Counted from the first letter of the stretch, positions 1 to 9,338 are shown. The stretch: 64,000 bases of DNA from an uncultured Roseburia sp. (GCA_947649645.1 CANSSP010000004.1:62001-126000), one strand, 5' to 3'. Notes: generated by a model from the letters alone, not told the origin. Made by a program: numbers and translations.

Positions 1-184
1 CGATTCCTCCGGTGTCTATCATTGTAAAATCGTGGTCAAGCCAGCTCACATCCGCATAAATGCGGTCCCTCGTCACACCCGGCGTATCCTTGACGATCGA
101 AATGCGCTCGCCCGCGAGCGCATTAAACAGAGTGGACTTCCCCACATTCGGGCGGCCTACTACCGCCACTACTGGTCTGCTCAT
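1..184 (-). CDS. der: Ribosome biogenesis GTPase Der (EngA), 5' part only
   Basis: The window edge cuts this gene, leaving the first 61 residues. Der is a tandem-GTPase that assists maturation of the large ribosomal subunit. The visible part begins [18 protein letters not shown], with the Walker A/G1 motif at residues 10-18. The G2 segment TPGVTRDR lies at residues 34-41, and the start of G3 (DTGG) is at residues 57-60. This is the typical N-terminus of the family, so the first of two G domains is what is seen. It lies 90 bp downstream of the DUF512 radical-SAM gene on the same strand, a neighbourhood often seen in Clostridia, so the two are probably co-transcribed. The second G domain and KH-like domain lie outside the window. 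Confidence 0.95.
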   Translation of the reverse strand, partial: MSRPVVAVVGRPNVGKSTLFNALAGERISIVKDTPGVTRDRIYADVSWLDHDFTMIDTGGI

Positions 185-273
185 TTTCTTTTCCCCTTTT
201 CTGTCCCCACACCGCTGCAACGAAAACGTGCGGGTCTGTCTGCATTCATCTGAAAACGGATGCAGGATCTTCC

Positions 274-1602
274 TCATCCGCCACACATGGAAAGGAACAG
301 ATCCCGACCGCTTGATTTTACAATATCTATTTCCACTTGTAAAGCCATTTTAAGCTCCGCAGGCGTCATGTCGTCCAGGAAGACATCCTCTCCCTCCTTA
401 AGCATACTGCAGGGCAGAAGCAGTCGTTCTCCCAGATCCCTGCCCTTAAGCTGCGCCGCAATATCTCTTCCGGTCAGAAGCCCGGCCACGGTAATCTGCT
501 CCCCGAAAAAATCATTGCGGATCGGATAGACGGTAATCTCCGTCCCCGGAAATACGTCCTCGTATTCTTTTGCAAGCTTTTTCAGAAACGGAGCTGCCAG
601 AAACCCGGTCGCCAGGGAAAACCTGCGGCCTCTGGCCGCTTCCACTCCGCAGGGCGCTTTTGCACACTCCCTGAGCGCTTCCATAAACTCATCGATCAGA
701 AGCCGCAGCATGCCGACCCCGTTTTCAAGCTGCAGATAACCGTCATAATTCTCCCCCGGCGGCAGTTCTTCATCCGCCAGAAGATACCACTCGTCGCTGG
801 CATGGACGAAATGTGTTCCATTGCATTCCATACAGACGTTCTGCCACCTGTGAATCAGCGCAAGTACTTTTTTTGCATCCTCCTTTGAAAACGGCTCAAG
901 CGGATACAGGCCCTTGCGATATTTTGTCAGCCCCACCGGAACGACAGATACACTCTCCATATAAGGGAGATACTTCATCAGATCTCCGATGGACCGGTCG
1001 AGTTCTTCCCCGTCGTTGATCCCTTTGCAGAGCACGATCTGACCGTTCATCGCAATGCCCGCCTCAGACAGGCGGTCTATCTTTTTCAGGGCCTCCCCCG
1101 CAAAGCGGTTATTTAACATCTTACACCGCAGCGTGGGATTCGTTGTCTGTACGGAAATATTGATGGGTGCAAGCCGGTATGCGATAATGCGCCCGATATC
1201 ATCCTCCGAGAGATTCGTAAGCGTCACATAATTGCCCTGCAGAAACGACAGCCTGGCGTCGTCATCTTTAAAATAGAGCGTCTCCCTGAGCCCCTCCGGC
1301 ATCTGATCGATAAAGCAGAAAATACAGTGGTTGCAGCAGGATCTGTATTCGTCCATCAGCCCGTTTTCAAACACAATGCCAAGATCCTCGTCATAATCCT
1401 TCTCTATCTCAAGCTCCCACTCTTCCCCGTCCGCCTTCTGCACCACAACCATCAGATATTCATCGTGCATCAGATACCGGTAGTCGAAGACATCCCCGAT
1501 TCTGCTTCCGTTTATGGAGACGAGAATATCCCCGGGCACAAGCTCCAGTTCCTCTGCAATACTGCCCGGCTCTATTTTATCGATCACATGCTTTTTATCC
1601 AT
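274..1602 (-). CDS. DUF512 family protein (PDZ-like plus radical SAM)
   Basis: This 442-residue protein has a PDZ-like N-terminus (residues about 1-65, with the phrase [11 protein letters not shown]). A cysteine cluster C-x2-C-x2-C follows at residues 90, 93 and 96 within [11 protein letters not shown], then a radical-SAM-like barrel and a C-terminal DUF512 region. The cysteines fit a 4Fe-4S cluster that binds S-adenosylmethionine. The family is conserved in Clostridia, but its reaction is not known to me. The start at 1602 has AAGGGGG about 10 bp upstream. It sits directly upstream of der, suggesting a conserved but unexplained link to ribosome assembly or envelope genes. The family assignment is firm and the function unknown. 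Confidence 0.85.
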   Translation of the reverse strand: MDKKHVIDKIEPGSIAEELELVPGDILVSINGSRIGDVFDYRYLMHDEYLMVVVQKADGEEWELEIEKDYDEDLGIVFENGLMDEYRSCCNHCIFCFIDQMPEGLRETLYFKDDDARLSFLQGNYVTLTNLSEDDIGRIIAYRLAPINISVQTTNPTLRCKMLNNRFAGEALKKIDRLSEAGIAMNGQIVLCKGINDGEELDRSIGDLMKYLPYMESVSVVPVGLTKYRKGLYPLEPFSKEDAKKVLALIHRWQNVCMECNGTHFVHASDEWYLLADEELPPGENYDGYLQLENGVGMLRLLIDEFMEALRECAKAPCGVEAARGRRFSLATGFLAAPFLKKLAKEYEDVFPGTEITVYPIRNDFFGEQITVAGLLTGRDIAAQLKGRDLGERLLLPCSMLKEGEDVFLDDMTPAELKMALQVEIDIVKSSGRDLFLSMCGG

Positions 1603-1629
1603 CCGGATTATCCCCCTTTTCCGGCGGTA

Positions 1630-3528
1630 TTATTTTCCGCCTGTGTACTCCTTATACTGCTCATATGTCACCAGCAGCCAGGTATCGTCGACCACGCCGA
1701 TCTCTTTTAAAGTCTCGACGACATTCACACAGGCCGGTCCGAGTGAAATATAACCGCCCGCGTCGACCGCGCTCTCCGAGAGCCTCTCGGAATCATGATA
1801 ACTCCTGTAGTTCTGATAATAATCCCAGTTATCAAATATTTTGCACTTATTAAAATAATTCAGCGTCAGTCCGTTCATATATCGTATCACGTCGTTTCCC
1901 GCGAGGCATTCCAGATATTGTTCGTCAAAATTGCCCGCCTCAATGTCACGCTCCACCGCGGCGAGCACTGCCTCCAGCTGCTCTTGTGTCAGCACGCAGG
2001 TATTGTTCCTTCCGTCTTTTGTATACACATCCACACTGCCGGAATAATAGTGGTTTTCCTGATAATTCCTGCCCAGAATCCGCTGCCGGATCTGCTCCGT
2101 CTCCGTCTCCCACGACAAAATCACAGCCGTGGGCGTACCGGCATCTTCCACGTATTCTTCCGTGACCGGAAGCGGGTATCTGCGCTCCGTCATAGAGCCG
2201 TCTTTCAGATAATACCGGAATGTCGTGTAATAATAACCCGTCTCTCCCCTGGCATTTTTCAGATACTCCGCCTTGCTCTCAATCACTTCTGCATGCAGCG
2301 CGAGCAGCTCCCCATAGTCTTTCGCGGGAACCTCAAGCGGATAATCCATGTTGACAAACGCCGCCTCAATATCCTCCTCTGCCGGGACGTAACGCTCAAT
2401 GCCGAAGGCGTCCAGCTTAAACAGGCTTAAAAAAGCGACGGCCACTGCAGTAAAAGCCGCCCACTCAATCAGCCTTTTTTTCCGGAAGACCTTAAAACTC
2501 TTTTCCAGAAGCATCTCCGCAATAAAAAAGCACAGAAATCCGAACAGAACGATGCAGACGATTATCCACAGATACGTATTGATCTGATGATACTTCTCAA
2601 ACAGCCCCGTCATCCAGATGGATATCAGAAACCCGCCGCAGACGGCAGCCCCCCAGCGGAAAACCGGCTTTACAATACCGATGCTGATCATATCCCCCGC
2701 CGACTCGATCTGTCTTTTTTTATACAGCCAGCAGGCCGCCGCCACAAACACCACGGCCGCCGCGGCATAAACCGCCACAAGCCCGCCTCCTTTAAAGGCG
2801 ATCCCCGTAATAATGTCGGAGCCCGCCTCCGTCACCCGCCTTGCCCTGAGATTATTTCCCAGATAGTAGATCGGGGAGAGAATACACGATACGCCTGGAT
2901 TCCAGTAATCCGAGACCCCGTAACTGATCAGCTCGATCAGGGAACAGATCAGATACATACTTCCGACATACAGATAATTGAGAATCAGAAAATATACCGG
3001 AACCGCAAAAACCTGCCCTGTGAGCATCGCCACAAACACTGCCATGGAATAGGCAAAAAACGTCATCCCGGCGATATAGACAAACCACAGCAGAAGATAC
3101 TGCATACACGTAATCCCGGTCGCCACGCACACCAGTACGGATACCACAAAAACAATCAGTTCCGGAAACAGCATAAATGAAAGGCCGGACAGATAGCTGG
3201 TCACGTAAAGCTCAAAGCGGTTTACCGGAAGGGCATGGATCATATTTGCATTGCGGGCCGTATAGAGATACGAAAAAACGGCCGCCGCCATCACCGCCGC
3301 AGACAAAAACACCGGAAACGGCGCAAGCCCGACCTTCAGCGCATTCTCCATAGCGCTGTAATGTATGTAGTTCTGGTTGTAATTGTAATATTCCTGTACC
3401 ACGGACAGATAAAGATTCATGGGAATCACAAACAAAAGGTAACACAGATAAAAGACCCACAGCGGCCAGTACTGCGTAAAATTTTTCTTAAAAATCGTAA
3501 AATTAAAACAGGATGTCTTTGACTTCAT
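1630..3528 (-). CDS. ABC transporter permease of a YtrA-type operon
   Basis: This is a 632-residue membrane protein. Its N-terminal half holds several hydrophobic helices and its C-terminal part (about residue 390 on) is hydrophilic and rich in acidic and aromatic residues, probably outside the membrane. It follows the ABC ATPase gene on the same strand and overlaps its end by 26 bp, so the two very likely form one transporter. An in-frame ATG further upstream at 3567 exists, but GGGAGGTG at 3536-3543 sits ideally before the ATG at 3528, so that start is chosen. GntR-ATPase-permease operons of this kind (B. subtilis ytr, bcrAB-like) often answer envelope stress or antimicrobial peptides. The substrate here is unknown. 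Confidence 0.8.
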   Translation of the reverse strand: MKSKTSCFNFTIFKKNFTQYWPLWVFYLCYLLFVIPMNLYLSVVQEYYNYNQNYIHYSAMENALKVGLAPFPVFLSAAVMAAAVFSYLYTARNANMIHALPVNRFELYVTSYLSGLSFMLFPELIVFVVSVLVCVATGITCMQYLLLWFVYIAGMTFFAYSMAVFVAMLTGQVFAVPVYFLILNYLYVGSMYLICSLIELISYGVSDYWNPGVSCILSPIYYLGNNLRARRVTEAGSDIITGIAFKGGGLVAVYAAAAVVFVAAACWLYKKRQIESAGDMISIGIVKPVFRWGAAVCGGFLISIWMTGLFEKYHQINTYLWIIVCIVLFGFLCFFIAEMLLEKSFKVFRKKRLIEWAAFTAVAVAFLSLFKLDAFGIERYVPAEEDIEAAFVNMDYPLEVPAKDYGELLALHAEVIESKAEYLKNARGETGYYYTTFRYYLKDGSMTERRYPLPVTEEYVEDAGTPTAVILSWETETEQIRQRILGRNYQENHYYSGSVDVYTKDGRNNTCVLTQEQLEAVLAAVERDIEAGNFDEQYLECLAGNDVIRYMNGLTLNYFNKCKIFDNWDYYQNYRSYHDSERLSESAVDAGGYISLGPACVNVVETLKEIGVVDDTWLLVTYEQYKEYTGGK

Positions 3529-4402
3529 AATCAGCACCTCCCATTTCATAGATAAAAATCTCTTCAAGCGTCAGCGGAAGCACGTCCACAATGGCATGAC
3601 TGTCCGCCGAAAGCACCTGCGCAGCCGCCTTCGGATCCCCTTTCACGATCAGGGTGTAAACGCGCCCGGTGTTGGACATGTGAAGCACCTCAAAACGCTC
3701 GGGAAGCTTGGGCATCCCGCTCTGGCACGCAATCTGAATCTTTGACACCGATCCCTGCAGGTTGCTTAACGACCGCTCCACCACAAGCTTTCCGTGGTGC
3801 ATAATCCCTACATGGTCACAGACATCCTCCAGCTCACGCAGATTGTGAGAGGAAACCAGAACCGTCATTTCATGCTCCGCCACCTCCGAGAGGATAATCC
3901 CCCAGATCTGCCGCCGCATCACCGGATCCAGACCGTCCACCGGCTCGTCCAGAATCATAAGTTCCGGCTTGCAGCAGATGGCCAGCCAGAACGCGACCTG
4001 CTTCTGCATCCCCTTGGAGAGACGCCTTATGTTCCTCTTCACCTCGATATCCGGAAAAAACTCCTGCATCCGGTAAAAAAGCTTCGCGTCAAACTGCGGA
4101 TAAATGCCCTCGTAAAAGCGTTTCATCTCCATCGTATCCGCCTGCATAAAATAAAACAGTTCGTCCGGTATATAAGCCATCTTTGCCTTTACCGCCTTAT
4201 TTTCAAATACCTTCTGACCGTCGACTGACACCTCTCCTGCGTCCGGACGGTACACCCCGGTAATATGCCGGATCAGCGTTGACTTTCCCGCACCATTCGG
4301 ACCCACAAGCCCGTATATGTTTCCCTTTCCGACATGCATATCCAGTCCGTCGATCGCAGGAAAACCGTCAAACGCCTTTTTTAACTGTCGAACCTGTATC
4401 AT
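3503..4402 (-). CDS. ABC transporter ATP-binding protein
   Basis: This 299-residue ATPase carries Walker A GPNGAGKST at residues 34-42. The signature motif is LSKGMQKQ at 128-135, and Walker B is LMILDEP at 148-154, with a D-loop (GLDP) after it. A switch histidine follows in the phrase VLVSSHNL. The C-terminal 80 residues are an extra domain of the kind seen in BcrA/YtrB-type exporters. The start codon overlaps the stop of the upstream GntR gene (ATGA, 4399-4402), which indicates translational coupling. The protein would energise the permease encoded just downstream. The specific substrate cannot be read from the sequence. Confidence 0.92.
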   Translation of the reverse strand: MIQVRQLKKAFDGFPAIDGLDMHVGKGNIYGLVGPNGAGKSTLIRHITGVYRPDAGEVSVDGQKVFENKAVKAKMAYIPDELFYFMQADTMEMKRFYEGIYPQFDAKLFYRMQEFFPDIEVKRNIRRLSKGMQKQVAFWLAICCKPELMILDEPVDGLDPVMRRQIWGIILSEVAEHEMTVLVSSHNLRELEDVCDHVGIMHHGKLVVERSLSNLQGSVSKIQIACQSGMPKLPERFEVLHMSNTGRVYTLIVKGDPKAAAQVLSADSHAIVDVLPLTLEEIFIYEMGGADYEVKDILF

Positions 4403-4770
4403 GTCGCACCGCCTCCCGTCAAAATGTCAATCCGTTCCAGCAAATCCTTTTTCTTCACGGACAGATAATACAATTCTTCCACAATCTCGTCAAACTCTTC
4501 GAGAAGCTCATGCTGCCTCGCATCATATACCTTCCCGTGTCCCGCCACAAAAGTCCCTTTTCCCGGCACAGTATAGATGTATCCCTCACTTTCCAGATCC
4601 CGGTATGCCCGCTGGATCGTATTCGGGTTGATCGCCAGACTGGACGCCAGCTCACGCACGGACGGCAGTTTCTCATCCGCCAGAAACGTATTTGAAATAA
4701 TCAGCTTTCGAAATCCGTCCTTGATCTGCTCATAAATCGGCTTGGAATCCCGGTAGTTTAACTGGATCAC
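4399..4770 (-). CDS. GntR family regulator, YtrA-like
   Basis: This is a short 123-residue GntR regulator. A winged helix-turn-helix covers residues about 10-75 (LPSVRELASSL, then NPNTIQRAYRDLE and the wing GKGTFV). It has only a short helical C-terminal tail instead of a large effector domain, as is usual for the YtrA subfamily. It is the first gene of a three-gene operon with an ABC ATPase and permease, and probably represses that operon. A sigma-A-type promoter (4822-4850) and a perfect inverted repeat just downstream of it (4793-4806) support autoregulation. The inducer is unknown. Confidence 0.9.
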   Translation of the reverse strand: MIQLNYRDSKPIYEQIKDGFRKLIISNTFLADEKLPSVRELASSLAINPNTIQRAYRDLESEGYIYTVPGKGTFVAGHGKVYDARQHELLEEFDEIVEELYYLSVKKKDLLERIDILTGGGAT

Positions 4771-4792
4771 CCTCCCCGCCTCCCCTCTGCAC

Positions 4793-4806
4793 CACAGTGT
4801 ACTGTG
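4793..4806. promoter_or_regulatory. Candidate GntR operator palindrome
   Basis: CACAGT-GT-ACTGTG is a perfect inverted repeat with a 2-bp spacer. It lies between the promoter at 4822-4850 and the start of the GntR gene, about 10-20 bp into the transcript. Its position fits a repressor site for the YtrA-like protein. This is inference from position and symmetry. Confidence 0.5.
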
Positions 4807-4821
4807 TGTTTTAATACGGTC

Positions 4822-4850
4822 ACTATACCATGACGGCCCACAGGGCGCAA
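4822..4850 (-). promoter_or_regulatory. Promoter of the GntR-ABC operon
   Basis: On the minus strand: -35 TTGCGC (4845-4850), 17-bp spacer, -10 TATAGT (4822-4827). The GntR start codon is about 50 bp downstream. Confidence 0.6.
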
Positions 4851-4936
4851 GGAAAAGAATCCTTAATATTTTTTAAGATTCTCTGTATGTCGGAAAACAG
4901 ACGCCAGAACATGTGTATCGGCGATCTCTTACGCCG

Positions 4937-5782
4937 TCACGTCAGGCAAAGAAACCCGCCCAGGTTTCCTCTCTTCCCGTGGCTGGCGCGGTGCGAAAAT
5001 AAAAGTTCCGGATTACAGCAGGTACACAGGCCGGCTGACGCAATCTGGTTCCCCGGCACTCCCGCCTCCGTCAGCACAATTTCGTTTGCAAGCCACAGAT
5101 CGAGCAGATATTTCTCCCCCCGCGGCTTTGCAATTTCTTCCTCGTGGCCGCAAAACGCCGCAAAAAACATCTCCGCCACATCCCGGCTGACTTCATAGCA
5201 CCTCCCGCAGATGGACGGACCGATGGCGCAGAGCAGATCTTCCGGCCGCGTCCCATAGGCCTGCCGCATTGTCTCAATCGTCGCAGCCCCCATCCTTTTC
5301 ACTGTCCCGCGCCAGCCCGAATGGCTCAGCCCGATGGCACGGTGCACCGGGTCCAGAAAATAGAGCGGGACACAGTCCGCAAAAAAAGCAGACAGCACCA
5401 GTCCCGGTTCGTCCGTGATTAGGCCGTCCACATCCTTATAATCCCGCTCCCGCAGCAGACCCGCTCCCGCATCCGCTGCAGTCACCCTGCGCACATTTAT
5501 CGTATGCGTCTGATCTGTAAAGACAAACCGGCCATATTCCACGCCGAGCGCAGCAGCAAGGCGCCGGAAATTTGTCTCGACTGCCTCCGTTTTATCCCCG
5601 CGGGAAAAACTCAGATTCATCTGAGAATATATCCCCTGGCTTACGCCTCCCAGCCGTGTGGTAAAACAATGTTTTACCATGCCGCTCTCTTCAAACAATG
5701 GAAACTTTAACAGCAAAAGCCTGCTGCCGTCCTCATTCTCATGCCATTCTTCTCTCAGCAAAATCCCGTCTCCTTCTATCAT
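4937..5782 (-). CDS. pgeF: Peptidoglycan editing factor PgeF (YfiH/laccase-domain family)
   Basis: This 281-residue protein covers a full YfiH-family domain. Conserved metal-site motifs are in order: FTDQTH, then FFADCVPL, then LSHSGWRG, then AIGPSICGRCYEV, and near the end CTCCNPELLFSHR. In E. coli the family member corrects mis-incorporated residues in peptidoglycan precursors; some homologues were described as multicopper oxidases or purine nucleosidases. The ATG directly follows the stop codon of yraN, and GGAGG lies inside the end of yraN, so translation is probably coupled. It is the last gene of the long lepB-rbgA-rnhB operon. Confidence 0.9.
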   Translation of the reverse strand: MIEGDGILLREEWHENEDGSRLLLLKFPLFEESGMVKHCFTTRLGGVSQGIYSQMNLSFSRGDKTEAVETNFRRLAAALGVEYGRFVFTDQTHTINVRRVTAADAGAGLLRERDYKDVDGLITDEPGLVLSAFFADCVPLYFLDPVHRAIGLSHSGWRGTVKRMGAATIETMRQAYGTRPEDLLCAIGPSICGRCYEVSRDVAEMFFAAFCGHEEEIAKPRGEKYLLDLWLANEIVLTEAGVPGNQIASAGLCTCCNPELLFSHRASHGKRGNLGGFLCLT

Positions 5783-6145
5783 TTACCAAAAACCTCCGCA
5801 ATAATCAAACGCGTTTTTCAGAATCCCGATCTTCGTTCCGCGCACCGCGACGACATCAAAACGGCAGGGCGTCGTCTCCTGATAGCCGTGAGTAAAACAA
5901 TAATAAGCCGCCGTCCTGCTGATGATGCGCTGCTTTCTCTTATCCACTGCCTCAAGCGGATCCCCGCTGCCCTGCCCGCGCCTGTATTTTACTTCCACAA
6001 AAACGAGAAAACCGTCTTCTTTTGCGATAATATCGATCTCCCCCGCCCTGCACCGGAAATTATATTCCAGAATCTCATAACCGTGTTCCGCGAGATACGC
6101 CCCGGCCTCCCGCTCATGCGCCGTCCCGATTTCCCGTCTGTTCAA
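5783..6145 (-). CDS. yraN: YraN family (UPF0102) endonuclease-like protein
   Basis: This 120-residue protein matches the UPF0102 family in length and motifs. G-x2-E near the start (GTAHEREAGAYL) is followed by FRCRAGEIDIIAKE, then LVFVEVKYR, the nuclease-like D/E-x-K core. The family is related to Holliday junction resolvases but its cellular job is unsettled. The start is a TTG at 6145, preceded by GAGGG at a good distance; no nearby ATG fits the family N-terminus. It sits between the FlhB-like gene and pgeF in the same operon. Confidence 0.9.
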   Translation of the reverse strand: MNRREIGTAHEREAGAYLAEHGYEILEYNFRCRAGEIDIIAKEDGFLVFVEVKYRRGQGSGDPLEAVDKRKQRIISRTAAYYCFTHGYQETTPCRFDVVAVRGTKIGILKNAFDYCGGFW

Positions 6146-6224
6146 TCTTTTCCCTCATCTTCTCTGTATTACTTCTGTTTTCCGCTTTTGCCCGCGATCG
6201 GACAAAAGAACCGGCCCACGCCGC

Positions 6225-6545
6225 CTACAGCAGGCCGGAATCCTTTAATTTGCCCTTCATCCGGTCCATATCGTCCACAAAGACCAGGATTTCCGCCACC
6301 ACCTCGTAGAGCTCCGGCGGTATCGTGTCTCCGATTTCCAGCTTCGAGAGCGTCTCCGCCAGCTTATTATCCTGATAAAACGGCACATCGTTCTCTTTCG
6401 CCGTCTCTATGATCTTCTCCGCCACCGCCCCTTTTCCTGCCGCAAGAATTTTCGGCGCCACATCTCCCGGCTGGTAGGCAAGGGCCACGGCCGTCTTCTT
6501 TTTTTCTTCCTCTTTCCCGTTCCTGCTCTCTCTCCCTGCCGCCAT
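6225..6545 (-). CDS. Free-standing FlhB C-domain-like protein (YlqH/FlhX type)
   Basis: This 106-residue protein resembles only the cytoplasmic C-domain of FlhB/YscU export-switch proteins. The phrase TAVALAYQPGDVAPKILAAG matches the stretch that follows the self-cleavage site NPTH in FlhB, but NPTH itself is absent, so the protein looks like a ready-made C-terminal fragment. A charged 20-residue N-terminus precedes it and no membrane segment is present. The gene follows the FliK-like gene on the same strand, the order of B. subtilis ylqG-ylqH after rnhB. B. subtilis YlqH (FlhX) has been reported to stand in for the FlhB C-domain. No flagellar genes are visible nearby, so its role here is open. 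Confidence 0.8.
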   Translation of the reverse strand: MAAGRESRNGKEEEKKKTAVALAYQPGDVAPKILAAGKGAVAEKIIETAKENDVPFYQDNKLAETLSKLEIGDTIPPELYEVVAEILVFVDDMDRMKGKLKDSGLL

Positions 6546-6595
6546 CTCTTTCTCCCTGCCTTTTATAATGAATGCGTTTTTTCGTAAATCTCCAT

Positions 6596-8515
6596 TCAGG
6601 CCCTGACATCAAAGGAATACCGGTGCAGCCCTCTTTTTTGTGTCTGCCCGCCCTTTAAAAAATCCTCCATCCGGTTTTGTGCCGCATCGGCCTCTTTTTT
6701 TTCATGAGAAATCGATATTTTACAGCTATATCCCTTATTTTTCAGATGCTTTTCCAGAATCGGGAGATGCTTTTCCACCAGACGAAACGACATTGCATCC
6801 GAAAAATAAAAGTTTGTCGTCACCTGCTTTTTCTGCATCCGGATGGAAACGTCCGTCGTCCCCAGATTGTCGAGGTCGAGGTGAAGAAACGCAGTCAGTT
6901 CTGCGTCCGGATCGCGGAGCTGCTTTTTGTTGCTGTAGACATACAGCTCCCCGTTCGCGTTCTGCCCCGACATCTTAAGCGGCATCTGGACATAGGTATA
7001 CACCTGATTCATCTGATTCATAAATTCAATGTTGCCGCGCACATCCGCCGCCGTCTGTGCAAATGTATTCTGCCCTGCGGCGCGCATGATATTTTCCATC
7101 TGACCGAGCTGACGGTCTATCTTCCCGAACAGACGCCCGAGACTGTTTTCTTCTTTCAGATCCTCCGGCTTTATCAGCCACTGTTCCTTTATCGCGCTCT
7201 TTAACACCTCTTTAAATTCCCGCCCCGAAAAAAGCTTTGACAGACCGGCAAATCCATACTGTTTTTTGTCTTCGAGCGCTTCCCTGACCGCAGAAAGAAA
7301 TTCCCCGGCTGTCATATCCTTATTCAGGACAGGCGCCTTAGTCCTGTGAAACGCCTCCTCGGGCATCACCACCCGGGAGCTGTCCTCTTCTCCCTGCAGG
7401 GTATCCACAAAAATTTCTTCCTGTGCGGCTCCCGGAAAAAGCTGTGCATCGCCGGCAAGCGCCGGAACACTCTGCAGCAGCTTTGTCAGACCGGCAAGCT
7501 CTTCTTCCCCGAAAATCTGTCCCAGAGTCTCTCCTGCCGCCGGAAGCTTTGCTGTCGTCAGCCGCACGCTCTCCACGCCGGCCTCCGCACCCGCGGCGGC
7601 ACCGCCGGACGGACCGCCCGTCACCTCTTCCGGACCGGCCTGCACGCCGGACGGGCTCCGGCTCCCCGGCTCTCCGGTCTCCAGAACCATATCTTTCAGG
7701 ACGGCCTGCACGCCTTGTGTCCCTTCCGGGGCTTCCCCGTCCGCGCCGGGTACAATATTTATATTTATATTTCCATCCACAAATTTATCGTTCCCGGCCG
7801 GAACCTGCGCACCGGAAGCCTCTCCGCCCTCCGCGCCGGATATACTCTCCAGAATCTTTCCATAAAGTGCAAATGCCTCCTCCGGCGAAAGAGCATCATC
7901 GCCGGGCACCGCCACCAGCTGGTCAAGCGCCAGCTCCATATCATTTAACAGCGCCTGCCTGCCGGCCATATAATTTTCGAACTGTACCGCCGACTGTTCC
8001 GTGATCGGAAGCCCCAGTTTTGTCATGGACACCAGCGTCGCCACTTTTACCCCCGGATTGCCGTTCAATACCTTTATCATATCGAGAATCCCCTGCCTTC
8101 CGATCGGCATCTGTTCCCGCATCATGGCGTCCACCATCGAAAGGCTCCGTTCCGTGACCGGAACCTGCGCCGCTGTCAGCGCATTTAAAAGAATCGGATT
8201 TCCCGCGTTGGCCGTCCCGGTATAAGGCCTGATCTCAACCGTCGCTCCGTCGTTGGCCCTGACCTGGAAAAACATCGACGTTCCCGGTCTGATATCTACC
8301 TTTCCGCTCATACGGGCCGTGATCGTCTGACCGTTTCCCAGCGCCAGCGTCACCTTCCCGTTTCTGACATGATTGACCGTTCCCTCAAAAATACTGCCGG
8401 CCGTAAGATCCCCCGCGGTGGAAACCATCTTCTGCGTTCCCTGCGCGCTCTTAAGCTCCTCCGTTCCGTTTGTCACATTCCGGCTGTACTGCCCCAGCAT
8501 ATCCGATATCTGCAT
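6596..8515 (-). CDS. FliK-like protein (YlqG position)
   Basis: This 639-residue protein has no signal peptide or membrane helix. The N-terminal region (1-120) contains a small beta-rich segment (GSIFEGTVNHVRNGKVTLAL). The middle, roughly 220-400, is rich in Gly, Ala, Glu and Pro and looks disordered. The C-terminal 120 residues resemble the hook-length-control domain: ELTAFLHLDLDNLGTTDVSI, then a beta segment ending FYFSD, then a helix-rich end (LVEKHLPILEKHLKNKGY). In flagellar systems FliK talks to the FlhB C-domain; here an FlhB C-domain-like gene is immediately downstream. The 5' neighbour is rnhB, as for B. subtilis ylqG. GAGGGAG lies just upstream of the ATG. Domain call good, function unknown. 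Confidence 0.7.
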   Translation of the reverse strand: MQISDMLGQYSRNVTNGTEELKSAQGTQKMVSTAGDLTAGSIFEGTVNHVRNGKVTLALGNGQTITARMSGKVDIRPGTSMFFQVRANDGATVEIRPYTGTANAGNPILLNALTAAQVPVTERSLSMVDAMMREQMPIGRQGILDMIKVLNGNPGVKVATLVSMTKLGLPITEQSAVQFENYMAGRQALLNDMELALDQLVAVPGDDALSPEEAFALYGKILESISGAEGGEASGAQVPAGNDKFVDGNININIVPGADGEAPEGTQGVQAVLKDMVLETGEPGSRSPSGVQAGPEEVTGGPSGGAAAGAEAGVESVRLTTAKLPAAGETLGQIFGEEELAGLTKLLQSVPALAGDAQLFPGAAQEEIFVDTLQGEEDSSRVVMPEEAFHRTKAPVLNKDMTAGEFLSAVREALEDKKQYGFAGLSKLFSGREFKEVLKSAIKEQWLIKPEDLKEENSLGRLFGKIDRQLGQMENIMRAAGQNTFAQTAADVRGNIEFMNQMNQVYTYVQMPLKMSGQNANGELYVYSNKKQLRDPDAELTAFLHLDLDNLGTTDVSIRMQKKQVTTNFYFSDAMSFRLVEKHLPILEKHLKNKGYSCKISISHEKKEADAAQNRMEDFLKGGQTQKRGLHRYSFDVRA

Positions 8516-8557
8516 GACTCCCTCATTTCTGCGCCGCCTTCCGATCCCCCGCCGCGC

Positions 8558-9319
8558 TTACACAAATTTTCCGATAAAGCCTGCGCGGTGAATCGGGGAC
8601 GGGCCATATTTCTTCAAGGCCTCAATGTGCTCTTTCACGCCATACCCTTTATTGGACGCAAAACCGTACTCCGGCATGACCTTATCGTACTCTCTCATCA
8701 GCCTGTCTCTTGTCACCTTCGCCACAATACTCGCCGCTGCGATTGAAATACTCTTCGCATCCCCTTTGATAACAGGCACCTGCCTGATGGAAATGCCTGG
8801 AATCGTAACGGCATCATTTAATAATATATCGGGTTTTTCCTTTAATTTACTTATAGCCTCCCGCATGGCTTCATACGTCGCCTGCAGTATGTTGATCTCA
8901 TCGATACGCCCGGGCCCGGCCATCCCCACGCCCACGGCGACCGCTTTTTCCATAATCTGATCGTAAAGCTCCTCTCTCTTTGCCTCCGTCAGTTTTTTGG
9001 AATCATTGATATATAAAATATCACAGTCTTCGGGCAATATCACCGCCCCGGCGACTACGGGCCCGGCAAGCGGCCCGCGGCCCGCCTCGTCAATCCCACA
9101 GATACGGCCGTATGCGGCGTATTCTTTTTCATATTTTTTCAGTGCCTCCATCCGCGCGCGCTCCGCCGCAAGCTTCTCCTGCTCCCGCATGGCCTGCCCG
9201 ATGAGCTTCGCCACTCCCGCACGCGCATCCGTCATATAAGTCTCAATAAAAGAAGACAGCATTCCTTCTTCTGCTGCCTTCAGCTCATTTCTGATCTCTC
9301 CGATTGTCTTTTCCCTCAT
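8558..9319 (-). CDS. rnhB: Ribonuclease HII
   Basis: RNase HII removes RNA from RNA-DNA hybrids, including single ribonucleotides in DNA. The 253-residue protein has an N-terminal helical extension of about 70 residues, usual in Firmicutes. The catalytic core begins GIDEAGRGPLAGPVV (first Asp-Glu pair), then YINDSKKLTEAKRE. SIAAASIVAKVTRD and the end motif PSPIHRAGFIGKF complete it. The gene lies between a lepB gene and the FliK-like gene in a long operon. Confidence 0.97.
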   Translation of the reverse strand: MREKTIGEIRNELKAAEEGMLSSFIETYMTDARAGVAKLIGQAMREQEKLAAERARMEALKKYEKEYAAYGRICGIDEAGRGPLAGPVVAGAVILPEDCDILYINDSKKLTEAKREELYDQIMEKAVAVGVGMAGPGRIDEINILQATYEAMREAISKLKEKPDILLNDAVTIPGISIRQVPVIKGDAKSISIAAASIVAKVTRDRLMREYDKVMPEYGFASNKGYGVKEHIEALKKYGPSPIHRAGFIGKFV

Positions 9320-9338
9320 AAAAAATCCTTTCCGCCAT

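Noticed and set aside
3503..3567. Upstream ATG of the ABC permease at 3567
   Set aside because: The downstream ATG at 3528 has a near-perfect ribosome site and a normal small overlap with the ATPase gene.
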